From contig JABYQQ010000008.1 of the NCBI GenBank assembly GCA_022605405.1, positions 868,001-932,000 on the forward strand: DNA of 64,000 nucleotides, read 5' to 3'. Shown here piece by piece: positions 25,262 through 36,766 of the stretch. This stretch comes from Earliella scabrosa. Its lineage: Eukaryota > Basidiomycota > Agaricomycetes > Polyporales > Polyporaceae. The notes beneath the pieces were generated by a model. It searched no databases. It was not told the DNA's origin and worked only from the letters and a program-made list of their open reading frames with translations. A program made the translations under genes and the position numbers. Within the stretch, counting starts at the first letter, position 1. Every line of letters begins with the position of its first letter.

Positions 25262-27573
25262 CTATCCATCCCCCTCCTCTTCGTCCTCACTGTCCGAGGA
25301 TGAAGGTAGAACAACGTCCTGGGGAGGAACGCCCCACATGTCAAACCTCCAATCCTCGAGCCGTCGCGTAAACTCTGACTTTGCAGGAGACGTCTGCGCA
25401 GATTGAGGCCTTGCGCTCAAAATTCTGAGCGCGTTATAGAAGACGATCAACAACTGCTCCCGCATTGCTTGCAAGACTTTGCGGGGCAGGCTGGGAGGAG
25501 GCGACCAGGGAAAGATGGCGCCATGCGTTCCGCGGAGGATGAATCGCGGGCCGTTCTCTGTCACGACGCCGCTCTCAGGCTTTAGAAGTTCAGCCAGCAG
25601 CCAGCGCAGCATCGTTTGTTGACCCCAAACGGGATAGGTTTGGGCTAGAAAAAAGAGATAAATTGTGAGTTGAGTTCTAATCAATAGTAGGCGAGACGCA
25701 AAGCACTCACAGGTAGCAGATTCGCAATCGGTGTGAGTGTTCCATCAACGTGGACCTTGAGCTTCTCCATATCGCCAGAGGCAAGGCTCATCAACGTAGC
25801 TTCCGCATGGACGTCCGCTTTGAGACTCAACACCGCGCCCCTGACATCGTCCAGAGCTTGAGTCACGCGCTCCGGTTCCCCACCACACCGCTTTGCGAAC
25901 TCTGCCTTGAAGAGATTGAAATATTGTGGTGTAATGGAGGATTGGCTATCGGGCCTGACGATGACTTGGTACGCCTTCATCGAGGTGATCTCACGTGGAA
26001 CCTGGGAGCATGAATGGACGATGTTGACAGAAGCGCGAAATGGGATGGTGAGGGCCGCAAGGTGGCGTATGATATGGCGTTGACTGTCTTCTTCGTCAGC
26101 CTTGAAGTCATCCGCTGATAGCAGAGGTGAGCGAAGGGAGGGAGTGCCATGGAAGGGCACGTGGAACATACGGTCATAATGATACTCAATGTCGCTGAGT
26201 CTGACGTCGGCTTCCGAGTTCGCCCTGTTGATAGCTCCTGCACGCGTTTTCGGTCAACATGTATCCAATGGATGATGATACGGCACATACTGGCTAGCCG
26301 TGAGTTAGTCTTCTTTTCCATGGACTCGACGTATTGCTGATTCAATGCTTTCACGAGCTTCTCTTGAAAGAGGCGCTCGACTATGCCCCCACGTATGGCA
26401 TCGTCCAGCAGAGCCAGGGCTGACTGTAGCTTGCGACATTCGCCTAAGCTGACAGGGCGCCGGAATTCGCGAACAATCTTCAGTTCCTTGTCGAGACCCT
26501 CCTCATGGGACAGCGTCTCGAGAATGGTGGCATATGAGTTATACAAGAGCTTGGCCCAGGACGCAGCGGCGGAGTACGAGAACGTGACGGTCATGTTTTT
26601 GTCCCCCGACTCCGCACGAGCGTAGGGAATGTGGTGCTCTTCGAGTCCAAGCCTATACATGTAGGCATGTGGCATCTTGACGGCGACAGATGAGTCCTGA
26701 ACAATGGCCGGTGACTCCTGCGCACGGTCTCCCGGCGATGGAGGAAGCTCTGGCCCAGCAACGGTCGAGCTAGGCGACTCCAGGGATTCAATCGGGGACA
26801 ATTCCTGGGTACTGACAGCCGAAGACGACCCTTGAGCGACGGTCGTCGACGAGGTGTCGTAAAAGTCCCGCAGAGCTGCCAGAGGATGTTGTGTCCACAA
26901 GGTCATTCCACTTTCGGTAGGACCGCATGACGATGAAGTCGAAGAGGCGGTCGGCGAGAATGGGCTCGCGAGAGAGGTCCTCGTGCGTCTTAAAGTAACG
27001 CAAGAGATACGAGACGATGGACATGAATGACATCGCGCAGGTGAACGTCGAAATCTACGTCGTCACTGAGCCATCACGTCAGCGCCGAAGGGAAAGATAA
27101 TCGAGACCACTCACAGTAGCGTTGTCGGCGATTTCAACATCTGTTTCACGACGCGGTCCTGTAGCAATACGACTCCGTCCACCTCCTGAGTCGATCGGAG
27201 CCTCGCGTGCACTATGGCCAGCTGGCCTCAAGGAGGTGTTCCGGGCCGCGGTGACGACTGTCGCGGCGATGGATCCGGGTTCGATCCGGCCAACGACCAC
27301 TTTGCTGCCATGTATGTCTGTAGAACTTCCGGAAACGAGGACATACGATAGGTGAGACCAGAGGTCAGTCTCAGAGCCCGCCGAGCCACCAGCCTGCTTG
27401 GCCTGCAAGACGGTGGATTTGCCGGGGCGATAATCCCTCAAGAGAGTGGAGAGGAGTGTAATGTCTCGACATATGTCTGCATCTGTCTCATCCGTGTTCG
27501 ACGAAAGGGGGGAGAAGCGGTGCAACGTGGGTGGTAGTTCGCCCGCACGCTCCAAGGGAGCACTCCGAGTCAT
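25262..27573 (-). CDS. Fungal deaminase-superfamily-like protein, apparently frameshifted near its zinc site
   Basis: The start is MTRSAPLERAGELPP (ATG 27573). A long helical N-terminal part of about 500 residues leads to the deaminase-like end. VHAEATLMSLA gives the His/Glu zinc and catalytic motif near 25797-25812. After an intron, GVNKRCCAGCW would supply the Cys zinc ligands. TENGPRFILRGTHGAIFPWSPP is the usual family end, followed by an acidic tail. The CCAGC motif and the downstream end are in different frames, with a stop shortly after the motif, so one base seems lost or gained near 25590. Similar Agaricomycete proteins are widespread and uncharacterised. Family assignment is from motif memory (OTT_1508-like deaminases). 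Confidence 0.55.
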
Positions 27574-27903
27574 CCTGGAGGTAGGGGAGAAATTTGAAGG
27601 CAAATGAGCAGTGGCCTCAAGATGGCCTCGCGGACGGCGGTGTGCCTCCCCCGTTGGTAGAAGCCAAAGTACTTACCCTTCGTCAGCGTCGCCGCTGTTG
27701 TAGGAGAGAATGATATGTCCGCTTAGCCTAGACACGCGAGCATGTCCTAATTAGTCCAAGGCCCGTACGTGTTCAGTACATCGCGATCGCTCCTCCTCTT
27801 CAACCGCAACGCTCATCATCCCATGGTCAGGGCTCATTGAGTCAATGCACAGAACCACAACCACCCCTGCCAGTCCAGGAAGAGACTGCGGATTACGAAC
27901 ACT
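27574..27903. other. Divergent intergenic region upstream of the main MYND cluster
   Basis: About 330 bases between divergent starts, so probably both promoters. Nothing else seen. Confidence 0.45.
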
Positions 27904-28921
27904 ATGAGAAATATGAATCAACCTGCGATGCTCTCCTTCTGCCACTACTGCGGCAAGGTGCCCGGCGGCCGCGAGAAACTCAAGAAATGCCGCGGATGCC
28001 TGGTGACGATGTACTGCAACAGAGAGTGCCAGAAAGCAAGCTGGCCGTCGCACAAGTCATTCTCTCTTTCTCGCTCCGGGCGTTCAAGTTCGCATGCTCA
28101 CCCTTCGCTCGCGCAGGTTCGAATGCCGCGTCGAGGAGCGCGACGGCCCGGAGAACATGCACCCCACCGTCGTCGAGCCCCTGAGCGAGCGCGGCTTCAG
28201 CTCCGTCTCCGCCTTCGCGCGCGCCGTCCAGGACTGGGCCGAGACGCACCACTGGGCACTCGCCTCGATGGCCAAGGCGACAATCCTCACCCACGGCGCG
28301 CACGACTGGACGCTCTCCCCGCCCCAAATGGTCATGTTCATGATGGACAGCGTCCGTCCGCCCTCCCCCTCCCCCGCGCGCGCCTTCGCCGTGAAGAACA
28401 TCATGGTCGTCCCCGTCCAGGACTACCTCCACAAGCTCGGGCTCGGCCTCAGCGCGCTCCAGAACTGGAGCCGCGCCCAGCCCGTGCGCGAGATGCAGGA
28501 GCGGCGGTACGCGCGCACCCCGTGCTTCCTCGGGCTCGTCCCCGCCACGTTCGTCGCGGACCGCATGATCGCGACCATCACCTTCTACCCGCTCTTCCGG
28601 CCGGGCGTGGACGAGCGGCGTGCGCTCTTGCGCGGCGGGGCGGACGCGCGCAAGGCGCGGCTCGCGGACCTCGCCGAGTTCAGCTCGCACACGATCGACG
28701 AGGGTTTGCCGCTGCGCGCGGTGAACGCCGTGAGGGCGCCGAACGCGGTCGTGCCGGGCGAGTTTGAGCGGAACCCGCGGGGGAGGTGGGTCTGGAGGCC
28801 GCTCTTCGCGCATTGGGGGCAGTACAGGCGTGGAATGCATCCGGGGGTGGACAACGCGGTGAGGTGTATTGAGACGAAGATGACGCCTCGCGAGGCCATG
28901 TCGCTCATTAGGGTGCTGTGA
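27904..28921 (+). CDS. MYND-type zinc-finger protein, family copy B
   Basis: Finger: CHYCGKVPGGREKLKKCRGC then MYCNRECQKASWPSHK. A 61-nt intron (28056-28116) splits the finger so that the last ligand is in HKFEC. The C-terminal family region has GFSSVSAFARAVQDWAETHH and FLGLVPATF, then a copy-specific insertion and the ending AMSLIRVL. It is the most GC-rich of the copies and shows an extreme third-position GC bias, so every frame of exon 2 is long and open. The start is ATG 27904 or 27913. No enzymatic domain; a protein-protein interaction role is the family expectation. Confidence 0.87.
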
Positions 28922-29951
28922 GCTTGGCTATTGGTATGTACTCGGTAATCTGGTAAGTTCCTCCGTGTGGGAAGTTTGTAGCGGACAGTGCGCTGACATC
29001 GATCGTTGGACAGCAGCATATTTGTTTTACTGAACGTCTAGATGTGTAGCCTTTGGACACCCAGTCCGATGACCTGACCTGGATCTGCACTTGCTGAGAG
29101 AACGCTTTTCGCTCGAATCCTGAATCGGGTCGGAGGAATCTATCTCTGCACCCGCCGCGTCTCCCGACCCGATTGAGGAATATACCCGCTGCCTCTCGCG
29201 CGGGGAGTGGCATCGTGTAGGATGTATGTATGTAGGTGACGACGAAGTGGTTCGTGAGGAGAGCACCTTCAAGAATCGTTCGCCCCCTCCCTCTGCACGA
29301 GAACATCACTCTGTAATGGCATCCGGTGTATCTACAACTATATCCTTCGGTGCACCGAGCCTCACCACATTTCCTGACCGACCAGTGAGTTTCGGAGTCT
29401 TTGGCGTCGAATGTGCAACAGTGATCGGAGTTCGAACGAAGACGCTTGTATCCGTGGCACCCCGCGAGTCGCACCTTCTCGTTGAACCTCATCCTCCAAA
29501 AGCTACTCCTCCGGTTTTGTGGTGTACGGGGATGGCCTATTAAGTGCTTCTGCGCCACGCACGCCGCACACAAGGTACCTCCAAGCATTCGTGCGCTCGG
29601 GGCTCATCCGAAGAAGCCATCGCTGGGTACTATGCAGTGGTCTCGGGTCTGATGCCAGCGCGATTCCAAATAACACCGAACCTCTCGCTCCTGCCATCTA
29701 CGTCTCTGGTCTACTATGCAGACCTTCCTCGGACGGCCACGAAGCACATCTAGTCCGGGCGGTAACACAATCTGTACAGCCAATCGCAAACATACGCTGC
29801 TTCCTTCTCTCGCGCTCGATCGGGCCTGCCGTCTAAGTACTAAATACCGCTATTGTTCCACTTCAAGCATGCTAGGACGTCGACATAACTCGGCCGTACG
29901 CGTCCTCGATCGCTCGTACAAGCTCAGGCAGCCTCTCTCCCTCCGTCCACC
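28922..29951. other. Intergenic region within the MYND cluster
   Basis: About 1 kb between two MYND genes of the same orientation. Several open frames exist but none has a domain or paralogue in the window. I see no repeat. Confidence 0.45.
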
Positions 29952-30935
29952 ATGTCCACCCGGATACCTCAACTTGATGAGCCCGTCATCTACTGCGAGC
30001 ACTGCGGGTCGACCAAGCTCAAGAAGCAGGAGCTGAAGCGCTGCGCCGGATGCTCCGGGGTGCTGTACTGCAGCAAGGAATGCCAGAAAGCAGCCTGGCC
30101 CAATCACAAGTAAGTACGCACCCACCTGCACGAGGCACACTAGACCCGCTCGAAACTCAGGCTGACATCGCACACCGTCCATCGCGTGCCACATAGGTCC
30201 ATGTGCCGGCTGAGGCTGGACTCGATCAGCGAGCTCGGGTACGACACCCCTCTCGCGTTGCGCAACGCGCTCAAGGAGTGGGTCAACATCAACATCTGGG
30301 CCGTCACCATGGTCGTCAACGCCGCCGTCTACCTCGGCGGCGGCTGGGACGTCGTCCACCGCTCCTCCCACGCCGCCATCCTGCACGTCCTCCCCGCCCC
30401 ACACACCGCAGACGCAAATCCCGCGACGGCCTTCCGGCTGCTGAAGACGCGCCTGGCGCACAAGGACTCCCACCCGACGCTCCGCGCGGGCTGGGAGGGC
30501 GCGACGCGCGAGTGCGCGGAGATCGCGGCGGGGATCCGGCGCAACCGCGCGATGGGCGCGCACTTTGCCGGGGTGCTCCCGACGGTATTCGAGTTCGAGA
30601 ACGCCGGGGTGCGGCTCGTGCCCCTGTCGCAGACGCTCGTGTTTCGTCCTGCGGTGCGCCACGTCCCGGACTGCTACACGGACGAGGGGACGCGCGCGGC
30701 GTTCGCGGATCTGGTGCAGATGTGCGCGAGCGCGATCAGTGGGGGGTTTGTGTTCCGGAAGGCGGGGGAGGCGGGCAAGGACGAGCCGGAGCTGGGGTAC
30801 ATGGTGAGGAGGAAGAAGAACAGGTGGGAGTGGGAGAGGGTGCCCCAGACGTGGGTGTGCTATCCGTACCGCGGCGCGAATCGGATCTCGAAGCTCGACG
30901 CGTGGCAGCTGCTCACTCTCTTCAATATTTTCTAG
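29952..30935 (+). CDS. MYND-type zinc-finger protein, family copy C
   Basis: The start is MSTRIPQLDEPVIYC (ATG 29952). The finger CEHCGSTKLKKQELKRCAGC and LYCSKECQKAAWPNHK is cut by an intron at 30110-30196, giving HKSMC. The C-terminal region contains LGYDTPLALRNALKEWVNIN, HFAGVLPTVFEFE and VRHVPDCYTDEGTRAAF. These match the decayed fragment at 33063-33290 closely, which makes this the likely source lineage of that fragment. The ending RKKNRWEWERVPQTW also resembles copies D and E. Length is about 300 residues, normal for this set. Confidence 0.88.
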
Positions 30936-31736
30936 CAGAGGTGAGTCTGCTCACTGCATGCATGCGCTGTGAGAGAAGACCGATGTGACGCGTGCCTCCC
31001 AGCTGGAAGCTTAAGTCCCTGAAATTGTATTATAATCTCACAGACTCCAACGAGGTTTCTCCTTCGCGGGACGAGCAATTCCATCACGAGCAGTGGCAGT
31101 GGGGTCAAGTAGGCCAGGTATACGTACGTGCTGTGAGACTGAGGTCGTACGCATCGCCGCTACGCCTAGCTAGCCTTGTTCGGTGAAAGGTGGCCTCCAG
31201 ACTCGAAGGCTTGGACGACGGCAGCAAAGTAGCATGTCTGACAGCATGTGGTCGCTGCTGGAGCTGGCCTGGCGTCTTGCTCGCCCCCATCCGCTCCTTC
31301 TCCGCAGTCAGCGCCCGGCCGCTTGCACTACGCCTCCAATCTGTGGCCAGCAGCCAGCTCTATGCATATATACAGAGCGCTTGCGGGTGGGGGCGCAGTA
31401 CTTACACCGCGGCGTCTTGCAAGACAGTACAGTAGCCGCTCTCCCAGGGCTTCGACTTTGGAGACGTGGATCTACAAGTGGCCCGACAATCATCGGCGAC
31501 TCGTACGTGCGGTCATCACTGTGACCTCTCTGATCATGAGGCCTTGAGGCCTGAGGCTCTGCCTTCAAGCTCTGCTAGCTCCCATCAACGCACTCCTCTC
31601 AGAGCGGAGCAACTTCTGGCGAGGGATGGCGATTCTCCGAGAAGGATCAAGGATGTACCCGGGCCGCTGAGTATATAGGACCAGCAATGTAGAGTGCCAG
31701 TATCGCTCACGATACATCATCAACACAGAAACCACC
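30936..31736. other. Intergenic region upstream of the GH43 gene
   Basis: About 800 bases. Apart from a TATA-like site near the GH43 start, nothing is recognised. Confidence 0.45.
31672..31677 (+). promoter_or_regulatory. Candidate TATA box of the GH43 gene
   Basis: TATATA about 60-65 bases upstream of the ATG at 31737, a usual fungal spacing. Confidence 0.45.
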
Positions 31737-33043
31737 ATGAAGTTCCTCTCAGGCTCCACTGCACTCGTCTCCCTCGCTACTCTCGCGTTGTCCGTCCCGA
31801 ACCCTCTCCCCGGAAGCGGTGCGTTGTCGTACCGGATGTCCCTCCTCAAGTTGATACTGACGACAAGACAGACGACATCGAGGTCCGCGACCCCGCCATC
31901 TGGTACAATCCCGACAGCAGGAGGTACTTTGCCTTCTCGACGGGCGACAACATCAGAATCTTCACTAGCGACGCGCTCACTGGGTAAGCCTCCTCTCGCA
32001 CCATGACACCCGCACCTATCACTCACCTTGCCCCCTCTCTCTCCCACGTAGACCCTGGACGCGCAACGGCTCGGTCCTGCCCAACTGCTCCGTCATTCAA
32101 AAGCCGGGACGCTGCGTCCTGTGGGCCCCAGACGTCCACTTCGTCAACGGCCGCTACGTCCTGTACTACTCCGTCTCGACGTCGGGCTCCCAGGACTCGG
32201 CGATTGGGGTCGCGGCGAGCCCGTCGATGGAGAACGGGACGTGGGAGGATCTCGGCCGGGTCCTGGACTCGCGGGAGGGCCTGCGGTACAATGCCAGTGC
32301 GTGTTCTCTGCGCTCTCTCATTGTCAGCTCTCCGGCGCGCGTGACCCAACTCTGACCTGCTCCCTTCGTGTTTCAGTCGACGCGAACATCATCGATGCCG
32401 ACGGGCTGAAGATGACGTTTGGCTCCTGGAACGACGGACTCTTCCAGCTGCCTCTGCAAGACGAGCGCAAGCTCGCGTCGGTGAGTGTCCGCGCGTGCCG
32501 CGCAAAGTTCCATTGACTCACCGCATGCAGGACCCTCCCGGAGCCCACCTCGCTGGCGGGAACGAGCAACCGACGGAGGGCGGGTTCATCTACAAGCCGC
32601 AGGGCTCGCCGTTCTTCTACCAGTTCTTCTCCAACGGGCACACGCCGACCGTGAACGTACGTCTTCCACCTGCGTATCGCGCACCCGCCTGGGCCCCCCT
32701 TCGCTCACAGTGATGGGATGCGTAGGATCCAAATCCCCGCCCGCCGGCGGGAGATGAGTACAAGGTGCTTGTCGGCCGGAGCGAGAGCGTGTCGGGTCCA
32801 TACGTGGACAGGGACGGGCACGCGCTCACCGAGGTGCGGGACCCGCCCACTGGCACGCTCGTGCTGGGCTCGCACGACGACGTGTATGCGCCGGGCGGGC
32901 AGAGCGTGTTCCGGGACCCGGTGAGCGGGCGCGACGTGATGGTGTACCACTACGTGAACGGGACGGAGGAGGTGGGCGGGCCGTCGTACCTCGGCATCAA
33001 CTTCCTCGACTTCGCGTCGGGATGGCCCGTCGTGGTGGAGTAG
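31737..33043 (+). CDS. Secreted GH43-family glycoside hydrolase (arabinanase-like)
   Basis: An inverting five-bladed beta-propeller glycosidase, probably an endo-alpha-1,5-L-arabinanase acting outside the cell on pectic arabinan. A signal peptide is clear: MKFLSGSTALVSLATLALS. The general-base Asp is in EVRDPAIWYN, the first blade. APDVHFVNGRYVLYYS and SWNDGLFQLPL follow, and the acid Glu is in TEGGFIYKPQG. The final blade carries DDVYAPGGQSVF and YVNGTEEVGGPSYLG. Five short introns. Length after processing is close to 300 residues, normal for the family. Exact linkage specificity within GH43 cannot be fixed by eye. Confidence 0.9.
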
Positions 33044-33062
33044 TGTCGGGAGCTGTGGCAGG

Positions 33063-33290
33063 GTGCGACGTGTACGATACTTGATGTGGAACACGAACCC
33101 GCCGCCGAGCGCGCTCGCGCACATCTGCCGCAGGTACTACCGCCCGCGTCCCCGCGTCCGTGTGCGTGTCCGGGACGTGGCGCACGTCTGCGCGATTGGG
33201 ACGATCACCGCCTCCGCGCGTTCAAGCTCAAACTGGGACACGGTCGGGACCACGCCCGCAAAGTGCGCGGTCCACCCGGGACGCGATCGA
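33063..33290 (-). pseudogene. Decayed C-terminal fragment of a MYND-family gene
   Basis: Read on the minus strand in shifting frames, this piece gives WTAHFAGVVPTVSQFELE, RHVPDTHTDAGTRA and MCASALGGGFVFHIKY. These correspond to consecutive parts of copy C (HFAGVLPTVFEFE, RHVPDCYTDEGTRA, MCASAISGGFVF). No MYND finger and no continuous frame remain. It lies just beyond the GH43 stop, on the opposite strand, and next to intact copy D. Confidence 0.75.
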
Positions 33291-33503
33291 GGACTTTGTG
33301 AGGGCATGCCAGAGGTACCTGATGCAGGGCGTGGACTTCTGTATAGCGTTACTGTATTTTTTCTACGCACGACGTGGGCTTGGACGTGCTAGGGCTAGTA
33401 TACACCTTGTATCGAGATTTGCTCCCGCCTGCAAGTGTGTGTGTATATTGTCAACGCAGGTCATCCCAACGACAGGTCACAGACAGCGGATCCAAACCGA
33501 CAA

Positions 33504-34487
33504 TCAGTCGTCGTACAAGACGGTCCTGAACAGCGCAAGATGTTCCCGAAGCGAGAGCCCAGAGGCCAGTGGCCCCACCTTCGCCTCCATATCATCACTG
33601 AAGCTCGCCCAATCCCAGACGATCTGCGCCCACTCCCACGTCTTCCTGTTTCGCACATAGATGCCAACGTCGGGCTCGAGCTGCGCAGGGTCCGTCGGGT
33701 TCCGGAACAGATGGCCCGCGCTCGCAGCGGCGAGGAGCATGTCGACGTACTCGTCGAACGCCTGGCGTGTGCGCTCGTTCGTCGGGTCGTCCGGGACGTG
33801 CCGCACCCCGAGGCGGAAGATGGGGTACTTCTGGTGCGTGATGATCGCCGCGCCGGTCGTGACGATGATCGCAGGCAAGAATCCCAGAAAGTTGGGGTCG
33901 ACCCCAGGCGTGGTCCGCGTCCGGAGGCTCTGCACGACGCAGTAGCGCTTGAGGTCCGCCCACACTGGGGAGAGGTGCGCGTGCGTGGTGGGGTCCTCGA
34001 TGCGCGCGTTGCCCAGCTTGAACGTCCGCGACGGGTTGCCGTCGGCAGGAGGCGCGTCTGGGGGGATGAGGTAGAAGACGACGGCTTTTGAGGTGTCGTT
34101 GAGGAGGTGCTCTGCGCCTTCTGGGTACGCGACCGCGTTTGCGAGCGTCGTGAGCGTCCATACGTGGGCGTCGGTCCAGCGTCTCATCGCCGTCGCCAGC
34201 GCGAGCGAGGACGGGTACCCCATCTCCTTGTGGCATTCACACAAACCCAGGTGCCCAAGCTTCGCGTCGGATTTGCACACCATTCTGGGTCTGATATCGG
34301 TAGGTGTTTAACGAGAACGATGGGTGGCACTCACTGGTGTTCCGGCCATGCAGCGCGCTGGCATTCCTTGCTGCAGTATCTCGAGATGCCACACCCGCCG
34401 CACCGCTTCAGCTTCTCCTTTCCGGACGTCCCGCAGGTGTCGCAGCGCACGAGAGAGGGGAGGTACGAGCGGATCTCGTTCGACATG
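33504..34487 (-). CDS. MYND-type zinc-finger protein, family copy D
   Basis: The start is MSNEIRSYLPSLVRC (ATG 34487). The finger CDTCGTSGKEKLKRCGGC and RYCSKECQRAAWPEHQ is interrupted by a 50-nt intron at 34285-34334, giving HQMVC. The C-terminal region has MGYPSSLALATAMRRWTDAH, FLGFLPAIIV and GVRHVPDDPTNERTRQAF, ending with RKTWEWAQIVWDWASF. It is on the strand opposite copies B, C and E, so the cluster is not a simple head-to-tail array. Confidence 0.88.
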
Positions 34488-35086
34488 GCGAGACCAGAGA
34501 GAGCCTGATGTACAAGCGCTTTCACTGCTCTTAGCGAGGCCGATCGACTACCCAATACTTAAGCTTTGGATAGCTAGGAAGGCATAGTTGTTTGTATGCT
34601 GAGTCCTGCCGTCGACGAGAGGAAAGGCGAGACATGTAGCTCAAGTGATCATGTGGGGGAAGTGTGTCAAGCTCAGGTCAAGCTGGCCGTGTGGCCGTTG
34701 GCGCTCTGAGTCTCAGGAGTTTGCTTCCTTCCAGCCTGGCTGCCGAAGTTCCAGCGAACTCTCTTGCTCTGCAGTCTCGACATTCAAGACCAGCCCAACA
34801 CTGACGACCTCTTCGACGATGTTTCGCTCAACTGTCTGTCCTGCGCCCCGTCTCGTTCTCTCTGTATTGCTCGTGTATACCGCGCGCATCGATTGAATCT
34901 CTGTTATCGCCCTGCTCAAGATGGTGAACAATGGATTCACGATTTTGGTCAAGGCCACGCGGCGGCGTGCACGGCGAGTGGCCCATGAAGCTGCACTAAC
35001 CCTTGAGAGGCGCACCTTGCAGGTTACAGTCAGCCTCAGCCCCACCCAGCTTCAACCCGAACCTCAACCACGATTCAACCGTGACG
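34488..35086. other. Divergent intergenic region between MYND copies D and E
   Basis: Six hundred bases between divergent starts. Probably both promoters; no element recognised. Confidence 0.45.
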
Positions 35087-36189
35087 ATGGACGACCAAGT
35101 CGGCGACTCCTTCTCCCTGCCCAACGATCTCTCATGCTGTCACAACTGCGGCGGCGATCCCTCGGCAGGCTGGCCCAAGCACAAGCTGAAACGGTGTGCA
35201 GGATGTGAGCTGGTCCTGTACTGCAGCAGGGAGTGTCAGAAGAAGGCCTGGCCGACGCACAAGTGAGTCTCAGCGCCCACCCTTGCAGTCTTCCAGTCTA
35301 AATGCTCATTATTCCCGACGTCATCTGCAATCCCAATCCCACCAAAAGAGTCGGCTGCCGCTTCTCCTCCAAGCCGCACTTCGACGAATCACACGCAGAC
35401 ACAGACACCGGCCCAGACGACCGCCGCACGCTCGACCAGCGGCGCGCGCGCGCGCTCGCGTCGATGGGCTTCACCACGACCGTCTCCTTCGCGCACGCGC
35501 TCAAAGACTGGGCAGAGGCGCACCGCTGGGCGTTCACCACCATGACCCGCGCCCTCGTCCTCCTGCACGGCGGGCCCGACGCGCTCCACCTCGACTCGGG
35601 CGCGCCCCAGTTCGTCCTGTACGTCGTCAGCCCCAACCCCAAACGCGCGCCCCACGAGCCCAGCCCTGTGAACACGTTCCGGGTCGACACCCTCTCTCTG
35701 CTCTCCGGCGCGGGACCAGGAGGAGGAGGGGCGGAGAACGCGTCGCTGCTGCAGGCGTGGGCGGAGGCCGAGCCCGGACGGAGGGCGATGGACGCGAGCT
35801 TCCGCGCGGACGGCGACCCGCGCTTCGCCGGGGTCGTCTCCGTCATCTACCAGCTCGCGGACACGGGCATGGTCGTGCACAACCAGCACCCCGTCTGGCG
35901 CGCGCGCACGCGGACCGCGGTCGACGACGAGGGCACGCAGACGATGCTCCGGGACCTGCTCGGGCTGTGCAGGGGAGGCATCAACACGGGCGTGTCGATG
36001 CGTCCCCTCGACGAGCGGGGGTACTTGCCGTTCCCAGGGGTGTTGACGCGCACGCGCAAGACGTGGACGTGGCTGCCGCTGTTTAAGGAAAGGAGCTTGT
36101 GGACGGGGGCTGCGGCGATGTTCCCTTCGTCTATCTTGGCGTCGGGGCTGCGGCCTGAGGAGATATTCAGGCGGTTTCATAGTCTGTGA
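35087..36189 (+). CDS. MYND-type zinc-finger protein, family copy E
   Basis: The start is MDDQVGDSFSLPNDLSC (ATG 35087). The finger CHNCGGDPSAGWPKHKLKRC has an enlarged first loop, followed by CELVLYCSRECQKKAWPTHK. An intron at about 35263-35348 leaves the last ligand in HKVGC. The C-terminal region has MGFTTTVSFAHALKDWAEAH, RFAGVVSVIYQLADTGMVVH and RKTWTWLPLFKERSLW, with a glycine-rich insertion (GAGPGGGGAENAS). About 340 residues, the longest copy. Its nearest relatives by eye are copies B and F (shared HALKDW or AHxWAF segments). Confidence 0.87.
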
Positions 36190-36766
36190 TTGTTGGAAGA
36201 TGTGAGTTGATGTCTGTATGATTTGCTGGACATACCCTGTGAGTTCCGAACGAACTTGGTGTAGAACAGATACCGGCCCTTACAAGACATGTTGTATGAG
36301 TATTCAATATATCCATTAGTCGACACTTACCGTGAGATCGAGCGACTACGATATTGTCGCCTTTGTCTCCGACTACCGTAGTACCACTTCCCCACGAACT
36401 GATACGAGAAATTCTACGACGTCGAGGAGCAATGCTTGTGCTGGTACGTGGGTCGTCGCGAAGAGTGTCTGTCCGCATGCTCTGTGCAGTGTATGCTGCA
36501 CTGACGGTGACTTCAATGGTTGCAATGGCCGTGCCTGCTCGCGTCATGGTATTCTTGCATCTTCATCGCTGTGTATGTGCTGTTTCGACTGTTATGAAAC
36601 TTTCATTCGCATTCATTAGGTATCATCGAGCACAACGAAGCAACGGGACTTGGGGCCTGCCAGTGAGTTGAAGACGGGTACGCGCCGTCAAATGAGCCGC
36701 GTCTGACGATGTGAGTATGAGTCAACCCGTTCTGTTATTGACGAGCGTAGAGGCGAACTCACCAGA
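36190..36766. other. Convergent intergenic region between MYND copy E and copy F
   Basis: About 580 bases, no supportable gene. Confidence 0.4.

Noticed and set aside
28094..28840. Several long frames on both strands over MYND copy B
   Set aside because: Extreme GC at third positions opens all frames; only the frame joined to the finger carries the family motifs.
32003..32856. Overlapping ORFs on both strands inside GH43
   Set aside because: They are shadows; the GH43 frame has signal peptide, catalytic motifs and splice sites.
35298..36180. Minus-strand ORFs over MYND copy E
   Set aside because: Shadow frames of a GC-rich exon, no domain.
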